A stretch of DNA of 49,698 nt from Rhizobium sp. P32RR-XVIII (GTDB lineage Bacteria > Pseudomonadota > Alphaproteobacteria > Rhizobiales > Rhizobiaceae), in assembly GCF_012641395.1 (NCBI RefSeq), contig NZ_JABAIH010000026.1, forward strand, positions 1 to 49,698, in the 5' to 3' direction. This document shows, in pieces, positions 18,522-27,044 of this stretch; the stretch's first letter is position 1, and each line of letters starts with the position of its first letter. The notes beneath the pieces were generated by a model. The model made no database searches and had not been told where the DNA came from. It was given only the letters and a program-made list of their open reading frames with translations. A program made the position numbers and the translations under genes.

Positions 18522-18839
18522 CTAACGCCGCGGAGACTCGCGCACGATATCGATATCGTCGGCCTGTTCCTGCGCACTCCTCAGCAATTCCTCCGCGTAT
18601 TTCTCCGCCGAGGAAATATCGGAACTACACAGCTTGGCATCCTGGCACTTGCGGTCGATGGCATGTCGAACGGCCTCCATCAGAGCCGACCGCTCTTTCG
18701 GATCGTGGAGGCGAAGGAGACGCGTGAGCGCTGTGACTGCGACGAGTTCGAGGATCATCAGACGCCCCTCGATCTCACCAAGCGAGGGAATCGCCTTGCC
18801 CGGTTCTCCTCCGAGACGGTCGCGTTTGGCTCTGAGCAT
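18522..18839 (-). CDS. Small hypothetical protein, 105 aa
   Basis: A 105-aa protein I do not recognise. It is mostly alpha-helical by appearance (MILELVAVTALTRLLRLHDP, then a charged helix with AEKYAEELLRSAQEQADDID), with no signal peptide or membrane helix and two Cys in DRKCQDAKLC. The start at 18839 has a weak AAGGA-like site. Support for a real gene comes from the perfect FixK/FNR box 58 bases upstream and from its place in the stress island. Confidence 0.6.
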   Translation of the reverse strand: MLRAKRDRLGGEPGKAIPSLGEIEGRLMILELVAVTALTRLLRLHDPKERSALMEAVRHAIDRKCQDAKLCSSDISSAEKYAEELLRSAQEQADDIDIVRESPRR

Positions 18840-18896
18840 GGTCTGATCCTTTTTTTAAAGTCTTCGAGCAACTTGCGGAAATTCACCGGAGCGACA

Positions 18897-18910
18897 TTGA
18901 TCAGGATCAA
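18897..18910 (-). promoter_or_regulatory. FixK/FNR box upstream of 105-aa gene
   Basis: TTGATCAGGATCAA is a perfect TTGAT-N4-ATCAA palindrome. Its centre is 64 bases upstream of the start at 18839. With the activator at -41.5, transcription would begin near 18862. Confidence 0.75.
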
Positions 18911-18949
18911 TCAGACAAGCGTCGACGGTAGCTCACGTCCAGCCAACGG

Positions 18950-19398
18950 TCACGCCACGAGAGCTTTTCTTCCGGTCAGTTCCTGCACGACCACCCGAAA
19001 GAACACTGCAGTGGGCGCACTTTTGATTTCCCTGGATTCCGGCTTTGATCCCCCCGGCTCCCACCAGTCGTTGTGGCGTTCCAGGGCCGCCCAGCATGCA
19101 TGCGCTCGTCGTGCCACTCTTCGGTGTCCGGCAGCTCCTGGTACGTGCCTCGCGACACGACACTCACCCAGCAGCGGTGCTCCCGCAACTCGTCGACCTC
19201 GATGCAGACATGCGGGTTGTCCCGCATCCACTCAACCTTCTGGCCAGGCAAGGAGAACCCGTAAAACCAGTTTCCAACAAACGCGTAGTGTATGGGGACT
19301 ATATATGCCCAATTGTCTTTCGCGCATGCCAATCTGGCAAGCCGCTGGCTGGAGAGGAAATCAACGCACTCCTTCCATTTCATTTCAGTGATGATCAT
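18950..19398 (-). pseudogene. PNPOx-fold flavin-binding protein, frameshifted
   Basis: A pyridoxamine-phosphate-oxidase-like (split-barrel flavin-binding) protein starting at 19398. The N-terminal part is clear: LSSQRLARLACAKDNWAYIV, then PIHYAFVGNWFYGFS and GQKVEWMRDNPHVCIEVDEL, the typical FMN-site pattern of this family. After EEWHDERMHA the frame is lost; a one-base deletion at about 19094 moves the C-terminal part (WAALERHNDWWEPGG, then TAVFFRVVVQELTGRKA) into the next frame, with stop at 18950. Repaired, it would be about 149 aa, normal for the family. It lies 67 bases downstream of the P1B ATPase gene, probably in the same transcript. Confidence 0.82.
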
Positions 19399-19465
19399 TG
19401 CGAGCCTCTTTCTTAGGAGGAGTAGCATGCGCGCCGAGGGCGCCCTCTGCGTTGATCCGCGTCAA

Positions 19466-21370
19466 TTATGGAAGAATCGGAACGCCATGGCCGGATTTGC
19501 TCTCCGATCCTACCGGTCGCAGTGCTCGCAGGGCATTGAGGATAACGGCGACGTCGATCACCTCCTGCAGCAACGCACCCTGCACCGGCAAGAGAAATCC
19601 GCAGGCGGCGGCGACCATCCCGGCCATTGAAAGGCCGAGACCCACAATAACGCTTTGGCGGGCGATGACGATCGTTCTGCTGGCAGCTGTCAGTGCGATG
19701 GCCAGCGGATCGAGACGGTCCACGAGCAAAACCACGCCGGCCGCCTCCGACGATGCCGCCGCTCCTCGCGCCCCCAACGCGACACCCACGTCGGCGGCGG
19801 CAAGTGCCGGGGCATCATTAATGCCGTCGCCTACCATCATCACCGGACCGAAGTGTCGAGCAGAGTTAACGCAGTCGACCTTTGAAGCGGGACTCTGCTC
19901 GCCGAGAACCTCTTCGATGCCGAGTGCTTCACCGACGCCCCTCGCTACCTCCAACCGGTCCCCCGAGGCCAGAATTATTCTGGCGATCCCCGCATCACGT
20001 AGCCTTCGAAGCACGCCAATTGCTTCCGGTCGCACCGGGTCGGCCATAACGATCAGCCCCGCCGCCACGCTATCGACCGCAACCGCCACCACTGCCTCGC
20101 CCGCGCTGCGTCCAGAAAGAAAGGCGCGCGGACTGCCCTTCAAGACGCGGCGTTCCACAAATCGGCTGCCGCCGACGACCACGTGACGCTGATCGACAGT
20201 TCCTTCGATCCCTTCTCCAGGGAACTCGCTGACATCGGCGGGCAGCGCCAGGTTCAGGCCGCGTTCGCGCGCGGCGGAAATGAGCGCCGCGGCCATGACG
20301 TGGCCGGATGCTTGATCGAGGGATGCGGCGAGACGAAGCAACTCGTCCTCACCAATCCACTCGGCGCACTTGATCGCGACAATGGTCGCCATGCCATGGG
20401 TGAGTGTGCCCGTCTTGTCCAGGACGGCGACGCGCACGCGGCTCAGAGCCTCCAGCACTCCTCCGTCCTTCACGAGGCATCCAACGGCAGCGCAGCGGGA
20501 AATGCCCGACATGATAGCGACGGGTACAGCAAGGATCAGCGGGCAAGGCGTGGCTATGACGAGAACGGCAAGCGCACGGCGCGGATCACTGGAGACGAAC
20601 CACGCGGCCAGAGCGAGAGACACAGTCACCACGAGGAACATCAGCCCGTAACGGTCTGCAAGACGAGCCATCGGCGCTTTGCTTTCCTGCGCGGCTTTGA
20701 CGAGACGAATGACGGCAGCGTAGGTGCTTTCGGATGCCGGGCGAATGGCTCTCATATCGAAGACGCCTGCAAGTGAGGTGCTGCCGCTCAGAACTTCGTC
20801 ATTAACACCGTGTTTGCGAGGGATGGCCTCCCCGGTCAAAGCGGACTCGTCGAGGAGAGCTTGATTTGTGACGACGATTCCGTCGACAGGTATGACCTCG
20901 CCTTGACGCACCATAAGGCGGTCGCCGGCCTTGATTTCGGTGATCGGTACCTCCTGTAGGCCGCCCTTATCGTATCTGAATGCAGTCTGGGCCACCCTGC
21001 CCATCAGCGCGGTCATCTCACGGGCTGCGCGTCGCGATGCGTATCCTTCCAGCATCTGACCGCCGGCATACATCAGCGCGACGACATTGGCGGCCAGAGG
21101 CTCGCCGAATGCAAGAGCGAATGCCATCGACAGTGCTGCCACGATATCCAGGCCGAAATCGCCGCGGCGCAAGGATCGAAAAACCTGCCGCAACAGCGCG
21201 CCAAGAATCGGCAACGTGGCGATCGTCCACGCAAGCCGGGCAACAATTGGATCTTGGAGCAGGGTGCAGATCAGCCCTGTGGAGAGTCCAACGGCCGCGA
21301 TCAGTAGGAGCCACACGCCTTGGACTTTGGAAAGGGAGATAGCCGCTCTGGTCGCTGCGTTCAGGGCCAT
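19466..21370 (-). CDS. P1B-type heavy-metal ATPase with TPC motif
   Basis: A 634-aa heavy-metal-translocating P1B ATPase. The actuator domain has LTGEAIPR at about 178-185, the metal-site helix reads ATPCPLILAVP with Thr274-Pro275-Cys276, and the phosphorylated Asp is 318 in VLDKTGTLTHG. The usual HP loop reads SGHVMAAAL, with Val in place of Pro. There is no N-terminal metal-binding domain. TPC is the P1B-5 signature, known from the Ni/Fe exporter Nia of Sinorhizobium meliloti, but the C-terminal hemerythrin domain of Nia is missing. Nickel, iron or cobalt export is the likely role. The ATG at 21370 has GGAG six bases upstream. A FixK/FNR-like box lies about 100 bases upstream. Confidence 0.88.
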   Translation of the reverse strand: MALNAATRAAISLSKVQGVWLLLIAAVGLSTGLICTLLQDPIVARLAWTIATLPILGALLRQVFRSLRRGDFGLDIVAALSMAFALAFGEPLAANVVALMYAGGQMLEGYASRRAAREMTALMGRVAQTAFRYDKGGLQEVPITEIKAGDRLMVRQGEVIPVDGIVVTNQALLDESALTGEAIPRKHGVNDEVLSGSTSLAGVFDMRAIRPASESTYAAVIRLVKAAQESKAPMARLADRYGLMFLVVTVSLALAAWFVSSDPRRALAVLVIATPCPLILAVPVAIMSGISRCAAVGCLVKDGGVLEALSRVRVAVLDKTGTLTHGMATIVAIKCAEWIGEDELLRLAASLDQASGHVMAAALISAARERGLNLALPADVSEFPGEGIEGTVDQRHVVVGGSRFVERRVLKGSPRAFLSGRSAGEAVVAVAVDSVAAGLIVMADPVRPEAIGVLRRLRDAGIARIILASGDRLEVARGVGEALGIEEVLGEQSPASKVDCVNSARHFGPVMMVGDGINDAPALAAADVGVALGARGAAASSEAAGVVLLVDRLDPLAIALTAASRTIVIARQSVIVGLGLSMAGMVAAACGFLLPVQGALLQEVIDVAVILNALRALRPVGSESKSGHGVPILP

Positions 21371-21465
21371 GATCCGCTCCACTACGGTGGCTGACGCAAA
21401 GCTCGCCGATATTCTACGAAGCCGCGATCAACTCTCTGATCAAAGCCTGTCCATCAGATGTCGCA

Positions 21466-21479
21466 TTGATCTGTCTCAA
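21466..21479 (-). promoter_or_regulatory. Candidate FixK/FNR box upstream of P1B ATPase
   Basis: TTGATCTGTCTCAA matches TTGAT-N4-ATCAA at nine of ten fixed positions. It is about 100 bases upstream of the ATPase start at 21370, on the side facing that gene. Confidence 0.6.
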
Positions 21480-21551
21480 CGGCGAATAATAGCCAAGATC
21501 GGCTGACCGCATAAGAAGGACCGTACCGAGTAGGCGCATTGATGTGCGCAT

Positions 21552-21565
21552 TTGCGCTACATCAA
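21552..21565 (+). promoter_or_regulatory. Candidate FixK/FNR box upstream of third USP
   Basis: TTGCGCTACATCAA matches TTGAT-N4-ATCAA at eight of ten positions. It is 61 bases upstream of the USP start at 21627. It is part of a larger near-palindrome at 21538-21566, with arms ATTGATGT and ACATCAAT. Confidence 0.55.
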
Positions 21566-21626
21566 TGCTTGAGCTGCCCTGAGGGGAAACATGAATAGCA
21601 GCAATCGGCGAGTAGTGGAGTAAGAC

Positions 21627-22460
21627 ATGACGGCACAGTACCTTCTTCCGGTGGCGACGTATCCGCATTCAAGCTCAGGATTGATCATTTCAAACGCCTT
21701 GGCTTTCGCCGAACACTGCGGCGCAAGCCTCCACGTTTGCGCAATAAGCGTCGAGATCCCGCACATCCCGGGGGCATGGTCTTCCTTCCTACTTGATACC
21801 TCGGAGATGATCGAGAACGCAGAGGCCTTGAGTCGCGATCGCGCCGCAACACTCATCGCGGCCGCTACAAACCTGGGCGCAAACGCCAAAATTCAGGTAT
21901 TCACGCGAGAGGTCAAAGTCGCCTTGCCTCGATTACACGACACGGCGTCCGCGGAAGCACGTTTCTTCGATCTGGCTGTTCTCGAACGCATCGCCGATGT
22001 TCCGGATACGCGCTTCATAGCCGAGGCGGTGATTTTCGGCTCTGGTCGGCCAGCTGTCATCCTTCCCAGCAAGACCTTTGCAGGGTCAATTGAGCATGTG
22101 GTCATTGCTTGGGACGGAAGCCGGGCCGCTGCTCGCGCAGTGGGCGATGCTGGCCCACTTATTCGCAAGGCCCGCCGCGTTTCGGTATTGTCCTTGATTG
22201 GCGAAAAGCCGCTTTCGGAAGCAAGCGGAACACGCCTTGCTGAAGTCTTGGTTTCCAGCGGCGTCGATGCTCACGCAACGGTGTCCCGATTTACTTCGTC
22301 TTCCATTGGCGAGAGCATTCAACACGAGGCGCTCGAACAAAACGCCGATATGCTGGTGATGGGAGGATTTGGGCACTCGAGATTGCGGGACTTCGTACTC
22401 GGCGGGGCCACCGAGGCGGTCCTGGACAAGCCTCTTTTACCCGTTCTGATATCCCACTGA
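21627..22460 (+). CDS. Universal stress protein, tandem Usp domains
   Basis: A 277-aa Usp-family protein with two domains; the second ends with GGFGHSRLRDFVLGGATEA, the ATP-binding loop of the family. It is similar in layout to the Usp at 16580. It precedes the P2-type ATPase gene by 87 bases on the same strand, with no terminator between, so the two are probably one operon under the upstream FixK/FNR-like box. Confidence 0.88.
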   Translation: MTAQYLLPVATYPHSSSGLIISNALAFAEHCGASLHVCAISVEIPHIPGAWSSFLLDTSEMIENAEALSRDRAATLIAAATNLGANAKIQVFTREVKVALPRLHDTASAEARFFDLAVLERIADVPDTRFIAEAVIFGSGRPAVILPSKTFAGSIEHVVIAWDGSRAAARAVGDAGPLIRKARRVSVLSLIGEKPLSEASGTRLAEVLVSSGVDAHATVSRFTSSSIGESIQHEALEQNADMLVMGGFGHSRLRDFVLGGATEAVLDKPLLPVLISH

Positions 22461-22547
22461 TGAGCGCTATTCAAACATCGCTGAACGGAAGACCACGTCA
22501 AAATCGGCTGAAATATCGAGTCAGCGCACACGGGAAGGGAATTTGAC

Positions 22548-25241
22548 GTGCAGCCCGGTGAACTTCCGCCCCCCGCTCCGATACTTCACCCTCATGCGTT
22601 GCCGGTTGGGCGCGTTGCCGCTGTTCTTGCTGTCGATCCCGCCGTCGGGCTCAGCCAACAGGCGATCGAAGAGCGGACTAAGCGTTTCGGTCTAAACCTC
22701 CTCACAATGCGATATCCTGTATCCGATCTCCAGTTGCTCGTGCGGCAGTTTGCCAGTCCCGTCGTGGCTCTTTTGGCTGCCGCGATGGGGCTTTCACTAT
22801 TTTTTGGCGAGTATCAGCAGGCCGCGGCAATCGCTGCGGTGCTGATGATCAATACGGCCATAGGATACTATACTGAGCGGCGGGCGGTCCGTTCCATGGA
22901 GGCCTTACGGCAGCTTGGCGGCCGTAGCGCGCGTGTGCGCCGGGAGGGTCGCGCCCAGCAGATTCCAGCCAGCCAGCTCGTCCCGGGCGATGTGGTTCTT
23001 TTCGACGCGGGTGATGTAGTTTCAGCAGACATGCGCTGCTTCAGCTCCGCCGCCGTATGTGCCGATGAGTCGCCTCTCACCGGGGAATCCTTGCCAGTCG
23101 AGAAAGGTACAGAGCCGAATCCGGAAACGGCCGAACTGCACGATCGAAGCGCTATGTTGTTCAAGGGCACCTATGTCGTGCGTGGCAGTGGCGAAGGTAT
23201 CGTTACCGGCACCGGGCTCACAACCGAACTTGGCCGGATTACCAAGCTTGTGGAAGAGGCCGAAAGCGGGGAATCGCCGCTGGAGAAGCAACTCGCGTTG
23301 TTGTCGCGGCAGCTTGTCTGGGCGACCCTCGCGCTTGCCACGGCCATTACGGCGATAGGACTCTCTTCTGGAAGACCAACCGTTCTGATGGTGGAGACCG
23401 CAATTGCGCTTGCCGTGGCGGCGATTCCTGAAGGTCTGCCTATTGTCGCCACGCTGGCACTTGCGCGTGGCATGCTGCGGATGGCCAGGCACCATGCGCT
23501 GGTCGAGAACCTGGCCGCGGTGGAAACGCTCGGTTCCACGACGCTCATCATTACGGACAAGACGGGCACGCTCACCGAGAACCGGATGGAGGTCGAGCGA
23601 ATCCTGACGCCTTCGGGCGATTTCTCGGTCGATCACCGGCGCGCGACCATCCTGAGGGAAGGCCTCGCCGTTGATCCCGTCTCTGACCCGGAATTAATGC
23701 GGGCGCTGCTTATCGGCGTCCTCTGCTCAAATGCAGACTACGACCGGCATGCCGGATCGGGCACTGGCGATCCCATGGAGGTGGCGCTTTTGCGCGCCGG
23801 CAGCTTTGCCGGACTCGAACGCCAGCAGCAGATTAATGTTTATCCGGAGGTGGCCGAACATCCCTTCAGTGCGGCAAGCAAGCGCATGGCAACCGTGCAC
23901 CGCCACGGCGATCGCCATTTTGCCGCAGTGAAAGGCGCACCGGAGGAATTGCTCAAAGCGGCCGACCGCATCGGCGCGAAGGAAGAGCCGCTTGACGAAA
24001 CGAAGCGGGCCGCCTGGCTCGCTCACGCCGAGCGACTTGCGGCGGAAGGGCTGCGAGTCCTTGCCGTTGCGGTTCATCCCGAAGCCAGCAAGCATCAGCC
24101 GATCGTGGATAGGCTAATCTTCTTCGGTCTTGTCGCCTTTCGCGATCCGCCGCGGCACGATATCGCTGCGACTATAGCGGCATTGCGCAATGCCGGTATC
24201 CGTGTGGTTATGGCAACGGGCGACCATCCAAGCACTGCCCTCAGCATCTCACGCGCTGTCGGAATGACAGAGCCGGGGGCGACGGTGATGACTGGCGCTG
24301 AGCTGTCCTCTATTGCCGATTCAGATGATGTACAACGTCGTGCAATTGTTCGCCAGCAAGTCTTCGCGCGCGTCAGCCCCGCACAGAAGCTTGAGCTGAT
24401 CGCCGTCTTCCAGCGCGAAGGTGAGGTGGTCGCCATGACGGGCGATGGCATAAATGATGCGCCCGCACTTATGAAGGCCGATATCGGCGTTGCCATGGGG
24501 CAACGCGGCACCGATGTGGCGCGCGAGGCGGCCGATATGGTGCTTCTGGACGATGCTTTCCCGACGATCCTGCATGCGGTTCGCGAAGGCAGGGTCATCT
24601 TCAACAACATTCGCCGCTTCGCGACGTATCTGCTCTCCTGCAATCTCGCCGAGGTGCTCGTGGTCAGCCTTGCGATCTTCGCCGGGCTGCCCCTGCCTCT
24701 GCTCCCTCTGCAAATCCTCTTCCTTAACTTGGTGACCGACGTCTTTCCCGCCTTTGCGCTCGCGACCGGCGAGGGCGAAGGTAACGTGCTCGCCCGCCCA
24801 CCCCGACCGCCCAAGGAGGCTATTCTTTCGGCCGCACAGTGGATCTCCATTGGGCTCTTCGGCGCTGCTATTTCGGCCGCCACGCTCCTGTCCCTGGTTG
24901 TCTCCGTAATGTGGCTTGGCTCCTCTGCCACAGAAGCAACGACGGTTTCCTTCATCACCATCGCGCTTGCCCAGCTCTGGCATGTCCTCAACATGCGCAG
25001 CCGCGGCAGCGGGTTCTGGCGCAATACCGTGACCGAAAACCGCTTCATCTGGCTGGCAGTCGTACTTTGTCTTGGTTTGCTCTTTGCGGGGGTGAACGCA
25101 CCTTTTCTTGCAGGGCCGCTGGCGATCGCGCCCATCGGCAAGGCCGGTTGGACGCTTGCCGGCGCTTGCAGCCTGCTGCCAGTGGTCGTGATCCAGAGCT
25201 GGCTTAGCCTGAGCCGCCGAAAGGCGGCTTTATTTCAATGA
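22548..25241 (+). CDS. P2-type cation ATPase (Ca2+-pump-like)
   Basis: An 897-aa P2-family ATPase. The start is a GTG at 22548 with GGGAAGGGA upstream. The domain order is normal: N-terminal cation-ATPase domain (residues 17-60), membrane pair, actuator loop with LTGESLPVEKG at about 177-187, the PEGLP motif of Ca2+ and Na+/K+ pumps at 294-298, phosphorylated Asp337 in ITDKTGTLTENRM, hinge MTGDGINDAPAL, and six C-terminal membrane helices with NLVTDVFPAFALA. The TM6 block keeps the Asn and Asp typical of a Ca2+ site, but ends FPAFALA where SERCA-like pumps usually have LPALALG. The ion cannot be fixed from sequence. Export of Ca2+ or another divalent cation is most likely. Confidence 0.88.
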   Translation: MQPGELPPPAPILHPHALPVGRVAAVLAVDPAVGLSQQAIEERTKRFGLNLLTMRYPVSDLQLLVRQFASPVVALLAAAMGLSLFFGEYQQAAAIAAVLMINTAIGYYTERRAVRSMEALRQLGGRSARVRREGRAQQIPASQLVPGDVVLFDAGDVVSADMRCFSSAAVCADESPLTGESLPVEKGTEPNPETAELHDRSAMLFKGTYVVRGSGEGIVTGTGLTTELGRITKLVEEAESGESPLEKQLALLSRQLVWATLALATAITAIGLSSGRPTVLMVETAIALAVAAIPEGLPIVATLALARGMLRMARHHALVENLAAVETLGSTTLIITDKTGTLTENRMEVERILTPSGDFSVDHRRATILREGLAVDPVSDPELMRALLIGVLCSNADYDRHAGSGTGDPMEVALLRAGSFAGLERQQQINVYPEVAEHPFSAASKRMATVHRHGDRHFAAVKGAPEELLKAADRIGAKEEPLDETKRAAWLAHAERLAAEGLRVLAVAVHPEASKHQPIVDRLIFFGLVAFRDPPRHDIAATIAALRNAGIRVVMATGDHPSTALSISRAVGMTEPGATVMTGAELSSIADSDDVQRRAIVRQQVFARVSPAQKLELIAVFQREGEVVAMTGDGINDAPALMKADIGVAMGQRGTDVAREAADMVLLDDAFPTILHAVREGRVIFNNIRRFATYLLSCNLAEVLVVSLAIFAGLPLPLLPLQILFLNLVTDVFPAFALATGEGEGNVLARPPRPPKEAILSAAQWISIGLFGAAISAATLLSLVVSVMWLGSSATEATTVSFITIALAQLWHVLNMRSRGSGFWRNTVTENRFIWLAVVLCLGLLFAGVNAPFLAGPLAIAPIGKAGWTLAGACSLLPVVVIQSWLSLSRRKAALFQ
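25212..25235 (+). terminator. Terminator embedded in the last codons of the P2 ATPase
   Basis: AGCCGCC (25212-25218), GAAA tetraloop, GGCGGCT (25223-25229), then TTATTT. The hairpin encodes the last residues before the stop at 25241. It would separate this operon from the convergent DUF4365 gene. Confidence 0.65.
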
Positions 25242-25443
25242 ACAATGCATCTTCAAAGGGTGTTCGCGGAAATCTCTCTGACGGCTCGACATTGTCCGAA
25301 TCCAAGGGCGCGGTACGACAGCTCTGCTTGCGCGGCTTATTGGCTTCCGTGTTCAGCCAGGCCGACATTTTGCCGACATAATCGAGCTTGCTCGGCGACC
25401 CACCTCCCGCCACTCTGAAAAGCCCGCGATCTGCGCGGTGTTG

Positions 25444-26487
25444 TTATTTCTCTCGATCGCGATGCCCACGAGAGACGCCCCGGCTCCGCCAGAACGCCTC
25501 TTCCTCTTCCGCAGTGACATAGCCCTCGGATTCCGGAGCCCATGGCATTTCTTCATCTGGGTAACCCGCTTCCAGGAAGTCCTCGAACTCGAGGTACGCC
25601 TCAGCCTCGGGTCGAAGTTTCACGTCGAGAACGTGCACAGCAACTTCTCCGGAATATTCCTTTATCGGCTCGGCATAGGAGTAGGCTGCCCAAGGAAAAA
25701 GCCGGATCATGATTTCGTGAAGATTGTTTGCACGAAGATGATAATCAATCTGCACATCCGGCTCCTCCCTCTTCCCTTCGCCGATATAGATGCGCAGATT
25801 GCAAAAGATCGCGGTTGTATCACCCCACTCGTCCCACACGAAATAAGTTGTTTGATCCTGAACCTCTTCCATAAGTTCACGATCAAGCGCAAAGGCAGAG
25901 CGCAGCAGGGTCTCCGGATCAGAGGCTATGGCCTCATCAAAACAGAGCCTGGCGGTGGCGTCCAATAGGTTCGCCGCCGGAATTACAATCGACCATTCCG
26001 TCTCGGTTTCCTCACAATTTCCCTTCTCGGCTCTCTGCCATCGCATCATCCCGGTCTGAGCATCGACGATGACGACATAGACATGCAACGAGTGCTTCGC
26101 CCAGTAGTCTAGGTGACTGCTTTCGCCGCGATGGATGTAACCGTCACCGGTTTCCTCCCACGATGGTATCGATCTGATTTGGAGCGGCAGAAACTTTCCT
26201 TTCGGCCTACCGCCATCAAGAATCTCGGCCCGTGCATCGATACCGATCTTCGAAGCCGGCAGCCTGCGGAAAGACCACTTGAAGTCCCGAACAAACACCT
26301 TCTCGACGGCGTCTATCGCGATACGCGTTTTCGGATCCGCGTAAGAGCGGCCTGGCTCTTTGTTGCGCCGACGGCGTGGCGGCGGCCGACCTGGGACGAT
26401 CCAGTATCGGACAACGACAAAGAACCTGAGGGTTGCCGTGATCAGCGTGCCTATTGCGATAAGTCCAGCCTGGAGAACTCGAACCAT
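25444..26487 (-). CDS. DUF4365 protein with N-terminal membrane segment
   Basis: A 347-aa protein. Residues 1-30 form one hydrophobic segment (VLQAGLIAIGTLITATLRFF) followed by a basic Arg/Pro-rich stretch, so the protein should be anchored with the rest in the cytoplasm. Residues about 50-175 match DUF4365: GIDARAEILDGG, then a polar strand KFLPLQIRSIPSW, GYIHRGESSHLDYWAKHSLHVYVVIVD and a Trp-rich end. This domain is thought to have a restriction-nuclease-like (PD-(D/E)xK) fold; here the D-x(n)-Q-x-R arrangement would replace the usual E/Q-x-K. The C-terminal third is acidic and unrecognised. It starts 12 bases after the NuoB-like gene, so it is the last gene of the Hyf-like operon. Confidence 0.78.
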   Translation of the reverse strand: MVRVLQAGLIAIGTLITATLRFFVVVRYWIVPGRPPPRRRRNKEPGRSYADPKTRIAIDAVEKVFVRDFKWSFRRLPASKIGIDARAEILDGGRPKGKFLPLQIRSIPSWEETGDGYIHRGESSHLDYWAKHSLHVYVVIVDAQTGMMRWQRAEKGNCEETETEWSIVIPAANLLDATARLCFDEAIASDPETLLRSAFALDRELMEEVQDQTTYFVWDEWGDTTAIFCNLRIYIGEGKREEPDVQIDYHLRANNLHEIMIRLFPWAAYSYAEPIKEYSGEVAVHVLDVKLRPEAEAYLEFEDFLEAGYPDEEMPWAPESEGYVTAEEEEAFWRSRGVSRGHRDREK

Positions 26488-26499
26488 TGAAGCCGCCCA

Positions 26500-27033
26500 T
26501 CACGAAACACGGCCCTCCTCGCTCACGTCCTCAAGCAGCCCGAGAAGCCCCCTGAGGATATCCGTCGGCGAAGGAGGACATCCCAGAATATGCAGATCGA
26601 CGGGCACGACCTTGGAAACCCCGCCGATTACCGCATAGCTGCCCGCGAAGCAGCCTCCGTCGCGCGCGCAGCCGCCCAAGGCAACTACCCATTTGGGATC
26701 GGGGGTGGCATTATAGGTCCGTTCGAGGGCTTGCGCCATGTTCCGGGTCACTGGGCCGGTAACCAGCAACACATCAGCATGCCGCGGCGAGGCGACAAAA
26801 CGAAGGCCGAAACGTTCGATATCGTAGAAAGCATTGCTAAGGGCGTGCATTTCCAGCTCGCAGCCGTTGCACGACCCGGCGTCGACGGCGCGGATCGACA
26901 GGCTGCGTCCAAGCCGCCGGCGCGCGCTCCTTTCGATGGCGACGGCGAGCTCCGTCATCGCAGCGTCGGAAACCGGCGGTGTGGGTTCAGCCAGTGGCGG
27001 CCGGATGAGACTTTCGAAGAGGAGCTTGCGCAT
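26500..27033 (-). CDS. NuoB/HyfI-like [4Fe-4S] subunit of Ehr complex
   Basis: A 177-aa small subunit homologous to NuoB of complex I and HyfI of hydrogenase-4. The four ligands of the proximal [4Fe-4S] cluster are present: Cys55 and Cys58 (SCNGCELE), Cys122 (LGGCARDGG) and Cys152 (GCPPSP). It would pass electrons next to the large subunit. The ATG at 27033 has AAGG eight bases before; a GTG at 27048, overlapping the stop of the upstream gene (GTGA), is an equally possible start. Sixth gene of the operon by product; no electron-input subunits (HyfA/HyfH, NuoE/F/G) are encoded nearby. Confidence 0.88.
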   Translation of the reverse strand: MRKLLFESLIRPPLAEPTPPVSDAAMTELAVAIERSARRRLGRSLSIRAVDAGSCNGCELEMHALSNAFYDIERFGLRFVASPRHADVLLVTGPVTRNMAQALERTYNATPDPKWVVALGGCARDGGCFAGSYAVIGGVSKVVPVDLHILGCPPSPTDILRGLLGLLEDVSEEGRVS

Positions 27034-27044
27034 GACGGCTGCCT

